Positions 60,426 to 64,000 of a stretch of 64,000 nt of DNA are shown in pieces. This DNA comes from Microbacterium sp. 1.5R (GTDB lineage Bacteria; Actinomycetota; Actinomycetes; Actinomycetales; Microbacteriaceae), in assembly GCF_001889265.1 (NCBI RefSeq), contig NZ_CP018151.1, positions 2,170,001 through 2,234,000 on the forward strand. Reading direction: 5' to 3'. How positions within the stretch are numbered: position 1 is the stretch's first letter; every line of letters begins with the position of its first letter. Below the pieces are notes generated by a model, which saw only the letters and a list, made by a program, of their open reading frames with translations, made no database searches and was not told the origin of the DNA. The translations under genes and the position numbers were made by a program.

Positions 60426-62207
60426 CTATTCGAACTTCGGAAGCAGTGCGTCCATCGGGCTGGAGGACGGCATCACGCGGTAGGTCTTCATGGTCTGGGT
60501 CATCGCCTTCTGGAAGGCAGAAGCGGTAGCAGCAGACGATGTAACTCTAGTCGGCTCGTCGAGAGTCACCACCACGACGTACTGCGGATCGTCGACCGGC
60601 GCGAAGCCCACCATGCTCGTGTAGTAGACGCCCGACTTGTAGCCGCCCTTGCCGTCCGGGATCTGCGCGGTACCCGTCTTGCTGGTCACCCGGTAGCCGG
60701 GAACCTGGATGCGGTCGGCGTTGCCGCCCTGGACGGCCACGTTCTCGAGCATCCGCGTGAGGTCGGCCGCGGTCTGGGGCTTGATGATCTGCTCGGGCTC
60801 GGGAGCACCCGGCGTGACCACCGTGCCGTCAGCGGCCGTGCAGGACTCGATCAGCGAGAGACCGATCTTCTCGCCGCCGTTGGCGATCGCCTGGTAGGCG
60901 CCGGCGAGCTGCGGCGCCGTGACCGTGAAGTACTGACCGAACGTGGTGGTGTAGAGCGACTGGTTGTCCCACTCGCTCGTGGGGTGGATCTCCCCCGAGG
61001 TCTCACTGGGGAAGCCGATCGTCGTCTCGCCGACGCCGAAGCGCTCGAGGTAGTCGTGACGGACATCCGGGCTCACCATCGTGCCGAACTTCGACAGCGC
61101 GACGTTCGATGAATCGATGAGCGCGCCGGCGAGGGTGTACTGGAAGGTCGGGTGCACGAACGCGTCGTTGATCACGGCGCCGTTGTCGAACTTCTCGTGC
61201 GAGGAGGCCGACACCGTGGGACTCGTCATCGTCACACCGCCGTTCTCCATCACCGCAGCGGCCGTCACGGCCTTGAACGTCGATCCCGGCTCGAACGGGT
61301 AGGTGAAGAGCTTGCTCACCCACGTCTCGGGCGCTGAGGCGTCGAGATCGTTCGGGTCCATGGTGGGCCATTCGGCCGCGGCGCGGATCTTTCCGGTGCC
61401 CACCTCGACGACGGTGACGGTGCCGCCCTTGGCGCCCTGGGCCTGCGCCTCTTCGGCGATCATCTGCTGCATGTACCACTGCAGGTCGCTGTTGATCGTG
61501 AGCTGCACGGTGCCGCCGTCGACCGCGTCCACCCTGCTCTCACTGCCGGGGATGACAACGGAGTTCTTGCCGGTGCGGTACGACTCCTCGCCGTCCGTGG
61601 GGGCGAGGCACTTCTCGTCCATCTTCTCGATGCCGGCCTGCGCAGTGCCGGTCCCGTCGAGGTATCCGAGCAGGTTTCCCGCCACGGCGCCGTTCGGGTA
61701 GACCCTGACCTCGCGCGGCTTCATCACGAGATACGAGCCGACCTTGAGGTCGCGCAGCTCGATGTACTTCTCGGTGCTGAGGCCCTTGACCAGCGGCAGG
61801 TACTGCGAATCGGGGTTCTCGGCGAGGGCAGCGGCGACATCGGCACGCAGCTCGTCCCCATCCAGCCCCATGATCTCGGCGATGCGCGTCGACGCCTCAG
61901 CCCAGGGCAGTGGCGGCGGGTTCTTCTCGTCCTCCTCCAGGAGGCGGATGACCTGGGGGCTGAGCTGCGCGTCGTAGACCATGACGCTCTCGGCCAGCAC
62001 GGATCCGTTGCTGTCGACCACCGAGCCGCGTTCACCGGGAATCGCGGTGCGGTGCGCGATGAACTCGAGCGACTGTGCGACGTGCTCGTCGGCCTTCACC
62101 ACCTGGATGTCGACGAGCCGCACGACGAAGGCGGCCAGGATCGCCAGGATCACCGCGAGAGCGACGACCGTGCGTCGCCGGGGTGTCCGGGTGGCTCGTG
62201 TCGTCAT
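60426..62207 (-). CDS. ftsI: Penicillin-binding protein 2 / FtsI
   Basis: A 593-residue class B PBP, the septal transpeptidase. One N-terminal TM (about 13-32), pedestal domain, then the active site: STFK near 308 (catalytic Ser), SSN near 364, KTGT near 505. A GGAGAGAG SD precedes ATG. Partner of FtsW. Confidence 0.96.
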   Translation of the reverse strand: MTTRATRTPRRRTVVALAVILAILAAFVVRLVDIQVVKADEHVAQSLEFIAHRTAIPGERGSVVDSNGSVLAESVMVYDAQLSPQVIRLLEEDEKNPPPLPWAEASTRIAEIMGLDGDELRADVAAALAENPDSQYLPLVKGLSTEKYIELRDLKVGSYLVMKPREVRVYPNGAVAGNLLGYLDGTGTAQAGIEKMDEKCLAPTDGEESYRTGKNSVVIPGSESRVDAVDGGTVQLTINSDLQWYMQQMIAEEAQAQGAKGGTVTVVEVGTGKIRAAAEWPTMDPNDLDASAPETWVSKLFTYPFEPGSTFKAVTAAAVMENGGVTMTSPTVSASSHEKFDNGAVINDAFVHPTFQYTLAGALIDSSNVALSKFGTMVSPDVRHDYLERFGVGETTIGFPSETSGEIHPTSEWDNQSLYTTTFGQYFTVTAPQLAGAYQAIANGGEKIGLSLIESCTAADGTVVTPGAPEPEQIIKPQTAADLTRMLENVAVQGGNADRIQVPGYRVTSKTGTAQIPDGKGGYKSGVYYTSMVGFAPVDDPQYVVVVTLDEPTRVTSSAATASAFQKAMTQTMKTYRVMPSSSPMDALLPKFE

Positions 62208-62246
62208 GGACTCTCTCCGTCAGGTCTCGATGGTGGGTGTGGTCGT

Positions 62247-62822
62247 CTAGCGAGTGCTGGGGCTCGGGAGTCCGTCGGTGATCGCCGGCGGAAGCTCCTG
62301 CGCAGACTGCCCGGCCGCTCCGTCGGGCGCGGGGTCGTCTGCCGTGGAGGCGTTCACCGGCACGTCGTTCAGCAGGGAGTTGCTCACCGCGCCGGCGCCG
62401 TTCGGATCGATGGTCGACGAGCCGGTCGCGCCGGTTCCCTGGCCGAAGACGGCTCCATCGCTCAGGCGGAGGTAGGACGGGGCCCCTGCCACGACCATGC
62501 CCAGGGATGCGGCACTGGCGGCGAGCGACTGGGGTGAGCTCATCCCGGTGAGATCCTCCTGCAGGGCGTTCGTCCGCAGATCCAGTTCGTGCTGCTGCGA
62601 CGTGAGCCCTGCCAGCACGAAGGAGTCCTGGGTGATCGCCAGCGAGAGGCCGATCTGCACGCCTCCGATGGCCATGGCTCCTGCGAGCGCCACCAGCGCG
62701 TAGGCGAGCTTCGGCTTGCGGCGGACGGGGGTTCCCGTCACCGGCTCGAGACGCCGACGAGGTGCGCGTTCGGGTGCCTCGGGGAGCGCCCTCGGTCTCG
62801 GCGCTGCGACGTTCAGACTCAT
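62247..62822 (-). CDS. FtsL-like bitopic division protein
   Basis: A 191-residue protein at the ftsL position of the cluster. A basic cytoplasmic start (~38 aa) and TM (about 38-62) are followed by a short heptad stretch ([22 protein letters not shown]), then [14 protein letters not shown], which matches the P..LE..A..LGM ending of FtsL/DivIC proteins. The ~85-residue Ser/Ala/Pro-rich extracellular tail is longer than usual. ATG 62822 overlaps the rsmH stop. Assignment as FtsL rests on position and topology. Confidence 0.75.
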   Translation of the reverse strand: MSLNVAAPRPRALPEAPERAPRRRLEPVTGTPVRRKPKLAYALVALAGAMAIGGVQIGLSLAITQDSFVLAGLTSQQHELDLRTNALQEDLTGMSSPQSLAASAASLGMVVAGAPSYLRLSDGAVFGQGTGATGSSTIDPNGAGAVSNSLLNDVPVNASTADDPAPDGAAGQSAQELPPAITDGLPSPSTR

Positions 62823-63757
62823 GAGCTCTCACGCACTTTCTCTGCGGCACGCAGTCGGACGGGGATGGCGCGGGGGTTGCGAGCGCGTTCGGCGTCGTCG
62901 GCGAGCTCCGCACCCTTGGTGATGATGCGGAAACGCGGCGCGTGCTCCGGCAGCTCGACGGGGAGTCCCCGCGGTGCGGTGGAGGCCGCACCGGCGGCGA
63001 AGGCCTGCTTCACGAGTCGGTCCTCGAGAGACTGGTACGACATCACCACGATGCGTCCGCCGACCGCGAGCGCATCCATGGCTGCGGGAATCGCATCCGC
63101 GAGTACGTTGAGCTCGGTGTTCACTTCGATCCGCAGAGCCTGGAAGACGCGCTTGGCCGGGTGCCCGGCCCGCTGAGCAGCTGCGGGCGTCGCCGCCTGG
63201 AGGATCTCGACGAGTTCGCCGGAGCGCGTGATCGGCTTCTTCTCGCGTGCGGCGATGATGAAGCGCGCATAGCGTCCCGCGAGCTTCTCCTCGCCATAGC
63301 GCTCGAAGATGCGACGCAGGTTGCCTTCGGTGTAGGTCGCGATCACCTCGGCGGCCGTCACGCCCTTCGTCTGATCCATCCGCATGTCCAGCGGCGCATC
63401 CTTCGAGTAGGCGAAGCCGCGTTCGGCTTCATCGAGCTGCAGGGACGAGACGCCCAGGTCGAAGAGGATGCCCGATGCGCCCTGAGCGTGCAGTCCGATC
63501 TCGTCATAGACCGTGTGCACCAGCGTCACCCGGTCACGGAAACGAGCGAGACGCTCCCCCGCGATGCGCAGAGCGTCGGTGTCCCGATCGAGGCCGACGA
63601 GGCGGATGTTCGGGAACCGCTCGAGCAGCGCTTCGGAGTGACCGCCCATGCCGAGGGTGGCATCGACGAGCACCGCTCCGTCCGCCTGCAGCGCAGGGGC
63701 GAGAAGCTCGACGCAGCGTTCGAGGAGTACGGGGGTGTGGATGTCGCGGAGGTTCAT
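62819..63757 (-). CDS. rsmH: 16S rRNA m4C1402 methyltransferase
   Basis: A 312-residue SAM-dependent methyltransferase (MraW) acting on 16S rRNA C1402. [32 protein letters not shown] (SAM loop), [32 protein letters not shown] and [14 protein letters not shown] are the family motifs. ATG 63757 is preceded by a weak GAGAAAG. Confidence 0.97.
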   Translation of the reverse strand: MNLRDIHTPVLLERCVELLAPALQADGAVLVDATLGMGGHSEALLERFPNIRLVGLDRDTDALRIAGERLARFRDRVTLVHTVYDEIGLHAQGASGILFDLGVSSLQLDEAERGFAYSKDAPLDMRMDQTKGVTAAEVIATYTEGNLRRIFERYGEEKLAGRYARFIIAAREKKPITRSGELVEILQAATPAAAQRAGHPAKRVFQALRIEVNTELNVLADAIPAAMDALAVGGRIVVMSYQSLEDRLVKQAFAAGAASTAPRGLPVELPEHAPRFRIITKGAELADDAERARNPRAIPVRLRAAEKVRESS

Positions 63758-63874
63758 GATCTTTCTCGGGTGATCTCTGTATCTCGGTGACCAGGGCCCT
63801 GATCCCCCTCCGCTTCACGACCCGGCACCGGGGAAGTGTGTCGGGGCAGGAGCGGCGGGGCATCACAGCCGTGG

Positions 63875-64000
63875 TCAGAAGAGGCCCGGAATCACCTCCT
63901 GCTCGAGATCTGCGTAGGTCTCCTCGCCTGCTGCGAGGTAGGTGTTCCAGCTCTCCGCATCCCAGATCTCGGCGTGGGCGCCGACTCCGGTGACGATGAG
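63875..64000 (-). CDS. mraZ: Transcriptional regulator/division protein MraZ (partial, C-terminal 41 residues)
   Basis: The last 41 codons, running in from the right edge. LIVTGVGAHAEIWDAESWNTYL and the ending match the second SpoVT/AbrB-like half of MraZ, the dcw repressor. Stop at 63875-63877, about 117 bases before rsmH. The MraZ operator would lie beyond the window. Confidence 0.85.
   Translation of the reverse strand, partial: LIVTGVGAHAEIWDAESWNTYLAAGEETYADLEQEVIPGLF

Overview
The window is a gene-dense, high-GC actinobacterial chromosome segment. Gene content and protein sequences point to the family Microbacteriaceae, probably Microbacterium or a close relative. Supporting points are a dcw cluster with sepF, yggT and divIVA but no ftsA; an actinobacterial diheme cytochrome cc (QcrC) with CtaF; a DUF3043 protein; and many genes that look leaderless. 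The genus is inferred from family resemblance, not from a search. I see no prophage, insertion sequence, CRISPR array, tRNA or rRNA, and no gap above about 300 bases without a gene.

Layout, left to right. (1) 1-2772: uvrA, cut by the window edge. (2) 2831-6845: a five-gene leftward operon of DUF4129 protein, small membrane protein, MoxR AAA+ ATPase, DUF58 protein and another membrane protein. (3) 7309/7355: a divergent pair of an OhrR/MarR-type regulator and an 80-residue putative zinc-ribbon protein, followed by a TfoX-like gene and uvrB. (4) 10147-19476: a long leftward run holding SsuABC/TauABC-type import genes, acetyl-CoA synthetase, MetY, a CoA-binding-fold protein, coaE, an MFS exporter and a GNAT enzyme. 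(5) 19610-24264: rpsA, a stand-alone 5'-3' exonuclease, an HhH-PHP protein and trpD. (6) 24454-33504: the respiratory III-IV supercomplex, with ctaE-qcrCAB rightward and ctaCDF leftward, separated by ridA, a GNAT gene and a rhodanese gene. (7) 33601-40420: erpA, an M20 dipeptidase, DUF3043, pyrD, nrdR, hisD and a membrane protein with a 9-residue tandem repeat. (8) 40534-46447: dnaE, a CU044_5270-type membrane protein with its ECF sigma factor, and a GNAT gene. (9) 46490-64000: the dcw cell-wall and division cluster from mraZ (partial) through rsmH, an ftsL-like gene, ftsI, murF, mraY, murD, ftsW, murG, murC, ftsQ, ftsZ, yggS, sepF, yggT, divIVA, lspA and rluD.

The most informative regulatory result is a shared promoter upstream of four separate genes: uvrA, uvrB, dnaE and the GNAT gene at 45848-46447. 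Each has ATGTCGG plus two bases, exactly eight bases, then a TANNNT-like -10, and the start codon follows the -10 by 6-7 bases. This matches the mycobacterial RecA-independent DNA-damage promoter (TTGTCRGTG-N8-TANNNT) that PafBC activates. Beyond these four, roughly ten more genes have a -10 hexamer 6-7 bases before the start codon, so leaderless transcription seems common here.

The sulfur operon is the most interesting gene set. MetY releases acetate when it makes homocysteine from O-acetylhomoserine and sulfide. A canonical acetyl-CoA synthetase is translationally coupled to it, and the same transcript appears to carry a sulfonate-type importer. This suggests sulfur import, sulfide fixation and acetate recapture encoded together.
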